DNA of 64,000 nucleotides from JBEKHT01 sp050012135 (GTDB lineage: Bacteria; Chloroflexota; Anaerolineae; Anaerolineales; RBG-16-64-43), in the NCBI GenBank assembly GCA_050012135.1, contig JBEKHT010000009.1:1-64000 (forward strand), given 5' to 3'. Shown here piece after piece: positions 54,878 through 63,500 of this stretch; the first letter of the stretch is position 1, and each line of letters starts with the position of its first letter. A program made the translations under genes and the position numbers. Below the pieces are notes generated by a model, which ran no database searches, had not been told where the DNA came from, and worked only from the letters and a program-made list of their open reading frames with translations.

Positions 54878-55744
54878 CTACTCCCAATCAAACACCCGCT
54901 GTGCATTTCCTCGAGTGATCTCGACAACCCTATCGATGGGCAGTCCTAATTCCCGGGCGACTTGGTCGGCCACACTCGCCACCAGCGCCGGCTCATTCCT
55001 CTGGCCCCGGTGCCCCTGCGGCGGAAGGTAGGGGGCGTCGGTCTCCAGCAAGGCCCGTTCCATGGGGGTTCGCCCATCCGGTCCGGCCGTCCTCATCCTC
55101 TCGCGCAGCCCATCGGCTTTGGGGTAGGTAATGATTCCACCGATCCCCAGAAACAGCCCCCAGTGCCCTGCGAAGTCGGCAATCTCCTGGCTGCCGCCGT
55201 AGGCGTGAAAAACGCCCCGGACCGCGCGAAGGTGCCGAGACTGGGCCCAATCCTCAAGCGTGCGCAGCGTCTCTTCAACGGAGTCGCGCACATGCACAAC
55301 GATCGGGAGATCGAGGTCCCCGGCCAGGTCGAGTTGTTCCTGAAAGGATTCCCTCTGAACACCTCGCCCCGGGAAGTCGCGGCTAAAGTCCAGCCCAATT
55401 TCTCCGACGGCGACGACCTTCCCCGTCTGGGCCAGCGTCCGCAAACGAGACAGCGCCCCGGAGTTGAGTTCCGACGCGGAGTGCGGGTGGACACCGACCG
55501 CCGCAAAAACCTCCTCTACTCTCCCGGCAAGCTCCACCGCCGCCTGGCTGGAAGCCAAGTCCACCCCGGGGACGAGCATCCGCACAACACCGCTCCTGCG
55601 GGCACGCAGAAGAACCTGCTCGAGATCCTGAGCAAAGGCCTCGGAATTGAGATGGCAGTGAGTGTCCGTCAGGCCCGGCAGCGCTTCGGCGGGCAGCGCG
55701 GCTTCTTTCCAACGCGCGCCGTCCTCAGGGCTGGAGGCCGACAA
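54878..55744 (-). CDS. tatD: TatD-family metal-dependent deoxyribonuclease
   Basis: A 288-aa TIM-barrel hydrolase with the family motifs DTHCHLN (metal His pair), VGVHPHSA, AVGEIGLDF, VHVRDSVEE, GVFHAYGGS and LLETDAPYLPP. TatD enzymes show 3'-5' DNase activity and act in DNA repair. No ATG or GTG is available in frame; I chose the TTG at 55744, preceded by GAGGGA and overlapping the end of the phosphohexomutase gene by 20 nt. Confidence 0.88.
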   Translation of the reverse strand: MSASSPEDGARWKEAALPAEALPGLTDTHCHLNSEAFAQDLEQVLLRARRSGVVRMLVPGVDLASSQAAVELAGRVEEVFAAVGVHPHSASELNSGALSRLRTLAQTGKVVAVGEIGLDFSRDFPGRGVQRESFQEQLDLAGDLDLPIVVHVRDSVEETLRTLEDWAQSRHLRAVRGVFHAYGGSQEIADFAGHWGLFLGIGGIITYPKADGLRERMRTAGPDGRTPMERALLETDAPYLPPQGHRGQRNEPALVASVADQVARELGLPIDRVVEITRGNAQRVFDWE

Positions 55745-57158
55745 GCTGGGTTCCCTCTTCCAGGAGCCTTTGCACTTTCTCCTGGTGCATGGTCTCGCAG
55801 TACACGCGCACGATGGGTTCGGTCCCCGAGAAGCGGACCAGCAGCCAGCCTCCGTCCTCCAACATGTACTTGAAACCATCAACGGTGAGTCGATCCAGCA
55901 CGCGCAGACCCGCAAGCTGCGCCGGGCGCGCAGACGCAACCTTTTCCATGGCCTCGTCGCGGCCAGCCTCATCCAGCGGCCAATCGACGCGGTCGTAGTA
56001 GTAAGCACCGCCCACTTTCTCGTAAAGCGCCATCACCAACTCGGAGGGCTTCTTGTGCAGAGAAACCATCATGTCGAGCAGGTACAGGCTGGCCAGGAGG
56101 CCATCGCGCTCGGGGACGTGGCCCCGAAAGGCAAATCCGCCGGACTCCTCGCCCCCCATCAAGGCGTTGGTCTCAAGCATCTTGGGAGCAACGTACTTGA
56201 AGCCGACCCCGGTTTGGTGAATCGGAACACCGTAGCGAGCACCCAGCTTCTCGAGCATGGAGGTTGTCGAGAGGGTCTTTACGATCGGTCCGCGCAATCC
56301 TCGGACTTCGAGCAGGTAAAGCGCCAGAAGTCCAAAGACCTGCAATTGGTTGATGAACTCCCCGTGTTCATCTCCGAAACCCACCCGATCAGCGTCTCCA
56401 TCGGTGACCAGCAAGGCATCCGCCTTCTCCTCCCGCACACGGCGCAGCCCCACGTCAATGTTGGGTCGAATGGGCTCGGGCCGCTCCATCTCGGGAAAGA
56501 TCGGATTTCGCTCCGAGTGGATCTCCCCCACCTTGGTTGTCCCCCCCGCCAGAAGACTCGGCAACCAGCCGGCGCCGTTTCCCCACATGGGATCAAACAC
56601 CACATTCAAGCCGGCGGCGCGGATTCGCCCCAGGTCCACCAAGCGGCTCAATTGCTCCGTGTAGGCCGGTGCCGGATCGAAGAACTCCACACTGCGATCC
56701 TTCAGACCTAACTTCAAGGGAATCCACTGGACCCCGCTGTCCTGAGCCGGTATGGCCCCTTCAATCTCCTTCAACCCGGCGGGGTCAATGGCCCCTCCGT
56801 GCTCGTCCCGCACCTTGAAGCCATTGTCTGTGGCCGGGTTGTGCGATGCGGTAATGTTCACCGCTCCGGCAGCCTGGTGATAAACCACGGCGTACGCAAT
56901 CGCTGGGGTAGGCGTCGCGGTCTGGGTCAGAAGGACGTTCAGGCCGTTCGCCGCGAGCACCTCGGCGGCAGAGCCGGCAAAGTTCTCTGAGCCAAAGCGG
57001 CGGTCATAGCCCACGACGACCCGTCTTCCGGCGTAGCCCTTCTTCAACAGGAAGGATGCGAAGCCCTGGGTGCAGCGTCGGACGCTCGCGAAGGTGTAGT
57101 CCCCCGCGATCGCACCTCGCCATCCGTCCGTTCCAAAGTGAATTCCTGCTCCGACCAT
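55725..57158 (-). CDS. Phosphoglucomutase/phosphomannomutase family protein
   Basis: A 477-aa alpha-D-phosphohexomutase. The four domains show FGTDGWRG at the N-terminus, the active phosphoserine loop ITASHNPATDNG, the metal loop TDGDADRVG, the sugar-binding GGEESGGF and the phosphate-binding RFSGTEPIVRVY. It interconverts hexose 1- and 6-phosphates. With glgC in the window it could feed glycogen synthesis, but it is in an operon with tatD and the prenyl synthase. The ATG at 57158 has a weak ribosome site. Confidence 0.9.
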   Translation of the reverse strand: MVGAGIHFGTDGWRGAIAGDYTFASVRRCTQGFASFLLKKGYAGRRVVVGYDRRFGSENFAGSAAEVLAANGLNVLLTQTATPTPAIAYAVVYHQAAGAVNITASHNPATDNGFKVRDEHGGAIDPAGLKEIEGAIPAQDSGVQWIPLKLGLKDRSVEFFDPAPAYTEQLSRLVDLGRIRAAGLNVVFDPMWGNGAGWLPSLLAGGTTKVGEIHSERNPIFPEMERPEPIRPNIDVGLRRVREEKADALLVTDGDADRVGFGDEHGEFINQLQVFGLLALYLLEVRGLRGPIVKTLSTTSMLEKLGARYGVPIHQTGVGFKYVAPKMLETNALMGGEESGGFAFRGHVPERDGLLASLYLLDMMVSLHKKPSELVMALYEKVGGAYYYDRVDWPLDEAGRDEAMEKVASARPAQLAGLRVLDRLTVDGFKYMLEDGGWLLVRFSGTEPIVRVYCETMHQEKVQRLLEEGTQLVGLQP

Positions 57159-57720
57159 CAGCTTGGGGCCCGCCAGAAAGATGGCCAGGTGATAACCCGA
57201 CCCTGGCCATACGATTAGGGCGATTATACCTTAGAAAGTAGCTCGGAACGCAGATTCGGATGCGCTGAGGTGACCCCGCGCCGCGCAGGGCGACCCGGTC
57301 CGAGGCTCGCCCTGCGCAGAGAGCTAGAGATCACTCTCGGGGAAGCCGCCCCCGGCCGCATCCAGGCGCTGCTCTGACTCGACCTCGGGCCCGGGCGAGA
57401 GCGGAGACAATCTGGCCCTCCCCTGAAGGGAGACTCAGGCATCAACGGCCGTCGAGGCCCCGAAACCTTCACCGGTCGTGTGCTGGCAATGACCCCGGCA
57501 AGAATTTCCCCTATGTCCGATGGCCCGGAGATCTCCCGCCAGGGGACAGAGCCTTGCGTCCGTGAGGCCCAGCGCCAGCGAGAAGAAGCCCCAGTGTAAC
57601 CAGGGGCCCGCGCTATTTTAGGGACCCATCCCGGCGGGACTCCGCTGGAAGGCCTGGCGGTTCTGGGATTCGGGCCCGCCTTGCTGATTTGCCTGTACTG
57701 GACGGAGACCCCTTGAAGGA
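57159..57720. other. Intergenic region (about 560 nt)
   Basis: Upstream of the phosphohexomutase gene a minus-strand TATAAT lies at 57233-57238, about 75 nt before the ATG, without a clear -35. Otherwise no gene or RNA recognised. Confidence 0.4.
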
Positions 57721-57770
57721 GAAGGAAAAGAAACCGCGGGTGCAACGCTGGTTGGGCATGGCACCCGCGG
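57721..57770 (-). terminator. Terminator of the DUF948/YtxH operon
   Basis: Minus-strand stem CCGCGGGTGC / GCACCCGCGG (57761-57770 and 57734-57743) with a 17-nt loop, followed by TTTCTTTTCCTT. Confidence 0.75.
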
Positions 57771-57815
57771 CGGAGATTCTCGACCGCAAGTCACTTCGAG
57801 GCGAGGTCCGGTCGC

Positions 57816-58148
57816 CTATCCGTTCGGGTTTTCCCCCCCGAGGTCAGCGCGCTTGCGTCGAGCCGCTTGGCGCGCCGCATCCACGGCATCACTGACCCGC
57901 GTCTTGGTGTCCTGGACCGCCTCCTGGGCCCGACCGCGGAACTCCTCGGCGCCCGACTCGGCGCGGACACGCAGGTCCGCCGCAACCTCTTCCGCGCGAT
58001 GCTTCAATTCGATGCCTCCCTCCCGGATCATCGCACGGGTTTCCTCACCGCTCTGGGGGGCCAACAAGAGCGCAACGGCCGCCCCGATAAGGCCTCCCAC
58101 CAGAAAGCCGCCCAGGAAGGCACCCAGATCCCCGTCTCGATCTGCCAT
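57816..58148 (-). CDS. YtxH-like protein
   Basis: A 110-aa protein with one N-terminal transmembrane helix (FLGGFLVGGLIGAAVALLLAP is the family helix; shown here as FLVGGLIGAAVALLLAP) followed by SGEETR and a long charged helix rich in Ala/Arg/Glu, the YtxH/gas-vesicle-like pattern. Function unknown, often stress-linked. AAAGGAG lies 6 nt before the ATG at 58148. It follows a DUF948 gene on the same strand, the ytxG-ytxH order known from Bacillus. Confidence 0.85.
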   Translation of the reverse strand: MADRDGDLGAFLGGFLVGGLIGAAVALLLAPQSGEETRAMIREGGIELKHRAEEVAADLRVRAESGAEEFRGRAQEAVQDTKTRVSDAVDAARQAARRKRADLGGENPNG

Positions 58149-58224
58149 GGTCCGCTCCTTTCCTCTGATGATCCGATGATTCCCTGCTTTCGCTGCCCGA
58201 GTTACAGGGCATCCGACCGACTGC

Positions 58225-58644
58225 TCATCCTCGGAAAAGGCGAAAAACCTCAAGCAGGCGGCGAATCCCTGCAAGCGAGCTATTGAGCTGGATCACGGGC
58301 TCAACCAGGTTCTCGCTGAGAAACACGGTGGTTCCCCTTAGGCTGTTGACTGCTTCATTTGCACTTTCGAGAAGCGGTTTGATTTCTATCTGCAGCAAGA
58401 GAGTCAGGCGGGCGATCTGGACCAGCAGAACAATCAGGGCCGCCCCCAGGACCATGAACTCAAGGGCCAGGACGATGAGAAGGATATCCCGGACGTTGCG
58501 GGTGGTCGCCTCATTCTGCGCAAGGAAGTAGAAACCCACCGCAAGCCCCACCAGAATCAAAAGGACAAAGACGATCGCCATCACCGTCCAAAACCGGACG
58601 GGGTTGGATTTCAGATTGGTGGAGTTGAGAGGAGGTTCGCCCAC
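58225..58644 (-). CDS. DUF948 (YtxG-like) membrane protein
   Basis: A 139-aa protein with two hydrophobic helices (about residues 17-37 and 47-70: VMAIVFVLLILVGLAVGFYF, ILLIVLALEFMVLGAAL) and an amphipathic C-terminal part (LLESANEAVNSLRGTTVFLS) matching DUF948/YtxG. The start is the GTG at 58644; a perfect TATAAT at 58651-58656 puts the predicted transcription start on or beside it, so the mRNA would be leaderless. It heads the ytxH operon and is divergent from the HAD gene. Confidence 0.75.
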   Translation of the reverse strand: MGEPPLNSTNLKSNPVRFWTVMAIVFVLLILVGLAVGFYFLAQNEATTRNVRDILLIVLALEFMVLGAALIVLLVQIARLTLLLQIEIKPLLESANEAVNSLRGTTVFLSENLVEPVIQLNSSLAGIRRLLEVFRLFRG

Positions 58645-58650
58645 GATTTC

Positions 58651-58656
58651 ATTATA
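58651..58656 (-). promoter_or_regulatory. -10 element of the DUF948 gene
   Basis: TATAAT on the minus strand, 7 nt before the GTG at 58644; -35 region weak. Confidence 0.55.
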
Positions 58657-58683
58657 CACTATGGATCGGCACGATCTCTGGGC

Positions 58684-58689
58684 TATAAT
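58684..58689 (+). promoter_or_regulatory. -10 element of the HAD gene
   Basis: TATAAT on the plus strand, 23 nt before the TTG start; the two divergent -10 boxes are only 27 nt apart, so the promoters overlap. Confidence 0.5.
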
Positions 58690-58711
58690 CCTCCCTCGGG
58701 AGGAGCAGGTC

Positions 58712-59185
58712 TTGACCATTGAGCTGGACATCCCGGGCCGGGGGTGGTTGAGGCTGCAACACTTGGTGCTCGATGTCAACGGAACAATCGCGATTGATGG
58801 GGTCCTGGTCGACCGGATCTCGCGTCCGCTGACCGCTCTGAGGGATCGCCTGACCATCCACTTGATCAGCGCCGACACCTACGGTCGACAGGAAGCCATC
58901 GACCGGGCCCTCAATCTGCGCTCGACCCGACTGAACTCCGGTGACGAAGCCGAACAAAAAGCGGAATACGTGAAGCGCCTGGGGGCGCAGCAAGTGGTCG
59001 CCATCGGGCAGGGGGCGAACGATGCGGGAATGTTGCGCGAGGCTGGCCTGGGGATTGCCATCCTGTCAGCGGAGGGGCTTGCTCGGCAAAGCCTGGAGGC
59101 CGCTGACCTGCTCGTTCCGGACATCTATGCCGCCTTGGACCTCCTCGAGCATCCGGTTCGCATTTTGTCCACATTACGACGATGA
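58712..59185 (+). CDS. HAD-superfamily protein (soluble P-type ATPase-like)
   Basis: A 157-aa haloacid dehalogenase-like protein. The nucleophile motif is LVLDVNGTIA (D-x-N-GT instead of D-x-D-GT), followed by ISADTYG (motif II) and GQGANDAGML (motif IV). DxNGT is the form found in small P-type-ATPase-like HAD proteins. A phosphatase role is likely but unproven. The start is the TTG at 58712 with GGAGGAG 6 nt upstream. Confidence 0.8.
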   Translation: MTIELDIPGRGWLRLQHLVLDVNGTIAIDGVLVDRISRPLTALRDRLTIHLISADTYGRQEAIDRALNLRSTRLNSGDEAEQKAEYVKRLGAQQVVAIGQGANDAGMLREAGLGIAILSAEGLARQSLEAADLLVPDIYAALDLLEHPVRILSTLRR

Positions 59186-59194
59186 GGCTTTGCG

Positions 59195-60367
59195 ATGACT
59201 CCCTTGATGCCCATCTCTTCTCCTGAGGAGGAGCCGCCTCGACGCCGAAAGAGAGCCCGGGGGTGGCCAGTGGCTCTCGAAGAGGGCGAGAAACTCACTC
59301 TGGTCGAGGCGCTCACCGAGCGGACCCTTCCCACCTTCGACTTCTTTCTCTTCATCTTCTTGGCTACCCTGCTGGCCTGCGTCGGTTTTGGCCTGCACTC
59401 CACTACTCTGCTATTCGCCGCGGCTCTGGTCGCTCCTCTGCTCGCGCCGCTCGGCGGGATTAGCTTTGGCCTCGCGGTAGCTTTACCTCGCTACGTGGGA
59501 CGCAACCTGCTGGGGGTGATCCTCGGGGTGGCACTCGCCTTCCTCCTCGCAGCCTTGCTGGGGATGACCTCCCACCTGGTTTTCCCCAGGGCGGATCTCA
59601 GGTTCGCGGAGAGCCCAGGGGAGGCCTGGGCCGACCTGATGGTCGCGTTCTTCGCTTCCGTTTGGATGGCAGACCGACTTGCAAGGGACCCCGGACAGGC
59701 TCGTCTGCCCAGCGCGGCTCTCGCTTACTTGGTGCTGATCCCGACGATGGCGGGGGGCTGGAACCTAGCGACGCAGGGTCCGGCCGCTTCCCTGCCCCCC
59801 CTATTCAGTGCCGCGGCGAGTCTATGCCTCGCTCTCGTGGGTGGCCTTGCGATCTTCCTCATCCTGGGAATTCGACCCTTGGCGGAATCGCCTGGGGTCT
59901 GGGGGATTGCCTTGGGTGCAATCATCAGCATCGGTCTCTTCCTGCTGGCCCTGGAGGGGCTCAGTCAGCGACCTGTGCTGGAGCTAGTGGCGCAGCCGAC
60001 GAGCACGCCCCAGGTCTCCCTGGCGCCCGGCCCCACCCTGGCCTTCACCCCGAGCCCCACCTCGACGCCCGCGGCAGTTCCCTCGCCCAGCGTCACCTCT
60101 TCACTCACGCCTGAACCGACCTTGACCCCAAGCCCCACCCCGGTCTTGGGCGTGGTGTTCGGAACGAAGGGAAAGGGGGCCGAGTTGCGTGACGGGCCGG
60201 GGGGGAGAATCGTCAGCTCCCTTCTCGAGGGAGCTGGGGTGGAAAGAATCGGCGAGCCGCAGTTGGCCTCGGGACTGGAATGGGTTCTGGTCCGCGACGG
60301 CCAAGGTCACCAGGGATGGCTCGCGTTGGAATTCTTTGCGACGCTTACCCCCACGCCGATGCCCTGA
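59195..60367 (+). CDS. Multi-spanning membrane protein with TP linker and SH3 domain (DUF389-like)
   Basis: A 390-aa protein, 9 nt after the HAD gene. The first about 260 residues hold six or more transmembrane helices in an arrangement close to DUF389 (LIFLATLLACVGF, ALVAPLLAPLGGISFGLAVAL with its GG pivot). A Thr/Ser/Pro-rich linker of about 65 residues (TSTPQVSLAPGPTLAFTPSP is a sample) leads to a bacterial SH3 domain (GAELRDGPGGRIV, GLEWVLVRDGQGHQGWL). The SH3 would lie outside and may bind cell-wall material. Function unknown. Confidence 0.75.
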   Translation: MTPLMPISSPEEEPPRRRKRARGWPVALEEGEKLTLVEALTERTLPTFDFFLFIFLATLLACVGFGLHSTTLLFAAALVAPLLAPLGGISFGLAVALPRYVGRNLLGVILGVALAFLLAALLGMTSHLVFPRADLRFAESPGEAWADLMVAFFASVWMADRLARDPGQARLPSAALAYLVLIPTMAGGWNLATQGPAASLPPLFSAAASLCLALVGGLAIFLILGIRPLAESPGVWGIALGAIISIGLFLLALEGLSQRPVLELVAQPTSTPQVSLAPGPTLAFTPSPTSTPAAVPSPSVTSSLTPEPTLTPSPTPVLGVVFGTKGKGAELRDGPGGRIVSSLLEGAGVERIGEPQLASGLEWVLVRDGQGHQGWLALEFFATLTPTPMP

Positions 60368-60551
60368 GGCCTTCTTGGCCCCGGATCCCGGGGCCTGGCC
60401 GTTGCCCTCCATCCCGGCGCCTGGGTGGGGAGCGGCCTCGACACCTTCCCGTCTGCTGGCTTGAACTGGCCCTCGACCTTGGTAATTTCGGCCTCGGTTA
60501 GGGCTCGTCGCTGCTGTCCTCAGACCCTGAACTCATCCGGCGACAAATAGT
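60368..60551. other. Intergenic region between convergent genes
   Basis: About 180 nt. A GC-rich inverted repeat around CCCCGGATCCCGGGGCC (60377-60394) could act as a terminator, but no T run follows. Confidence 0.35.
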
Positions 60552-63500
60552 TCATTGGCTCGGGTGCCCATCCCCGTAGGGTTGAGCCGCCATGTACTGG
60601 TACAGGGACCAGCGCTCGTTCACATCGCCCTGAGCGAGTTTCATCAGGGATTCCGCTCGCAGCTCATCGCTGCTTAGCAGCTGGCGAAAGCGAGTCTCGT
60701 TGTAGGCATACTGCTCCAGGGGAATGGTCGGGGCTTTGGAGTCCAGGACGAGCGGATTCTTACCCTGGGCCGCCCACATCGGATTGTAGCGATAGAGGGG
60801 CCAGTAGCCTGATTGGACAGCCAGCTTCTGTTGCTCGAGTCCCCTGCGCATGTCGATACCTTGTTGGATGCAGTGACTGTAGGCAATAATCAGAGACGGG
60901 CCATCGTAGGCTTCCGCCTCCAGAAAAGCTCGCAGCGTCTGTTGGTCATTTGCTCCCATGGCCACCCTGGCCACGTAGATGTAGCCATAGGACATCGCTA
61001 TGAGCCCAAGGTCCTTCTTGGGCAAGGACTTGCCCTTGGCCGCGAAGCGGGCCACAGCCGCCCGAGGCGTCGCCTTGGAGGCCTGGCCTCCCGTGTTGGA
61101 GTAGACCTCGGTGTCCAATACTAGGACGTTCACGTTCCGGCCAGAAGCCAGGACATGATCCAGGCCTCCGAAACCGATATCGTAGGCCCAGCCATCGCCG
61201 CCCATGATCCAGACGCTCTTGCGGACCAGGTCATCGGCGAGTGAGAGCAAGTCTTTGGCCAGAGGGTCCTGAAGCCCGGCCAGCTGGTTCTTGAGTTCGG
61301 CAACTCGTGCGCGCTGGGCCCGGATCCCTTCCTCGTGGGACTGGTCGGCATGAAGCAACTCACTCACCAAACCTGGACCGACACGATCCGCCAATTTGGG
61401 CAAAGCCTCGTGCAAGTACTCCAAGTGCTTGTCAAAGGTCAGTCGCATGCCCAGCCCAAATTCGGCATTGTCCTCGAACAGCGAGTTCGACCAAGCCGGT
61501 CCACGGCCTTCGAGGTTGTGAGTCCAGGGGGTAGTGGGCAGATTGCCGCCGTAGATGGAGGAGCATCCGGTGGCGTTGGCCACCACGGCCCGATCCCCGA
61601 AGAGCTGCGAAACGAGCTTGACGTAGGGTGTCTCGCCGCAGCCTGCGCAGGCTCCCGAGAACTCAAAGAGAGGTTCATAAAGCTGGGCGTTCTTGATCGT
61701 GCCCGGGTTCACCAGAGTGCGATCGATTTCGGGAAGCGATAGGAAGAACTCCCAGTTCGTGTTTTCCTGCTCACGCAGACTGGGCTGAGGCACCATGTTC
61801 AGCGCTTTGTGGTCGGCCTGCTTCTTGTCCTTGGCCGGACAAACCTCGACACACAGGCCGCAGCCCGTGCAATCCTCGGGGGAGACCTGCAAGCTGTAGA
61901 TGGCGCCGGGGAATTCCTTGAACCGGGCGGCAGCACTCTTGAATGCAGCGGGGGCCTGGGCCAGAAGATTCGGGCCATACACCTTCTGCCGGATCACGGC
62001 ATGCGGGCAAACCATCACGCACTTTCCGCACTGAATGCAAAGGTCGGGCTCCCAGGCCGGAATCTCCAGGGCAATGTTGCGCTTCTCCCAGCGCGAGGTG
62101 CCGCTGGCGTAGGTTCCATCAACCGGAAGCGCGCTGACCGGCAAGCGATCCCCGTCAAGCGTGATCATCGGAGCCAGGACCTTCTGCACGAACTCCGGGG
62201 CTTCCGCGGGAACGCCGGCGCGACGCCTCGGTGAAGAAGCGAGGACCGTTTTTGCCTTCAGCTCAACTTCGTGCAGGTGAGCCAAGGTCTGGTCCACCGC
62301 GCGGAAGTTTTGCTGGACCACCTCTTCGCCTCGCTTGCCATAGGTCTTCTGAATGCTCTTCTTGATCTCGGCGATGGCGCGCTCGCGGGGCAACACGCCG
62401 CTGATGGCAAAGAAGCAGGTCTGCATGATGGTGTTGATTCGCCCCCCCATGCCGGTGTCTTGCGCCACCTTGTTGGCGTCAATCACGTAGAAGCGAAGCT
62501 TCTTTTCGAGGATCTGCCCCTGGACCTCCTGAGGCAGGTGATCCCACACCTCGTTCGGTTCAAAGAGGCTGTTGAGCAGGAACACCGCCCCCGGGACGGC
62601 GTATTTCAGGACGTCGTAACGCTCCAGGAAACTGAACTGATGGCAGGCGACGAAATTCGCCTGGCCGATCAAGTAGGGCGCATGAATGGGCCGAGGGCCG
62701 AACCGGAGGTGCGATAGAGTCACCGTCCCCGACTTCTTGGAGTCATAGTAGAAGTACCCTTGGGCATAGTTTTCGGTGTCTTCGCCGATGATCTTGATGG
62801 AATTCTTGTTGGCACCCACGGTTCCGTCCGAGCCAAGACCCCAGAACACACAGCGGACCGTGTCATCCTCTTCAATGGAAAAGGCTGGATCGAAGGTGAG
62901 GCTCGTGTGAGTGACGTCATCCTCGATCCCAATAGTGAAGTGGTTCTTGGGCTGCGGTCGGCGTAGCTCGTCAAAGACGCCTTTGGCCATCGCTGGTGTG
63001 AATTCCTTGGAGGACAGCCCGTAGCGTCCACCGACGACCAGCGGCATCTCCGCCAAGGGCAGCTTGCCCCGGCCGCGATCCTCGGCCAGGGCCGTAACCA
63101 CATCCACGTACAGCGGCTCGCCCAGGCCGCTCGGTTCCTTCGTGCGATCCAGGACCGCCAGCGCCCTGACGGTGCCCGGCAGGGAGGCCATGAGAGCCTC
63201 CACCGCAAACGGCCGAAACAACCGGACCTTAACCACGCCGGTTTTCTCGCCGCGATCCGCGAGGAACTTGGCGGTTTCCTCGGCTGTTTCCGCCCCTGAC
63301 CCCATCATGACGATGACGTACTCGGCATCCGCCGGGCCCACGTAGTCGAACAGGTGATAGCCCCTCCCCGTGAGCGCGGCGAAGCGATCCATCCACTTTT
63401 GGACGATGGCTGGACAGGCTTGGTAGAAGCGGTTGACGGTCTCGCGGGCCTGGAAGTACACATCTGGGTTCTGCGCTGTGCCACGGACAACGGGATGATC

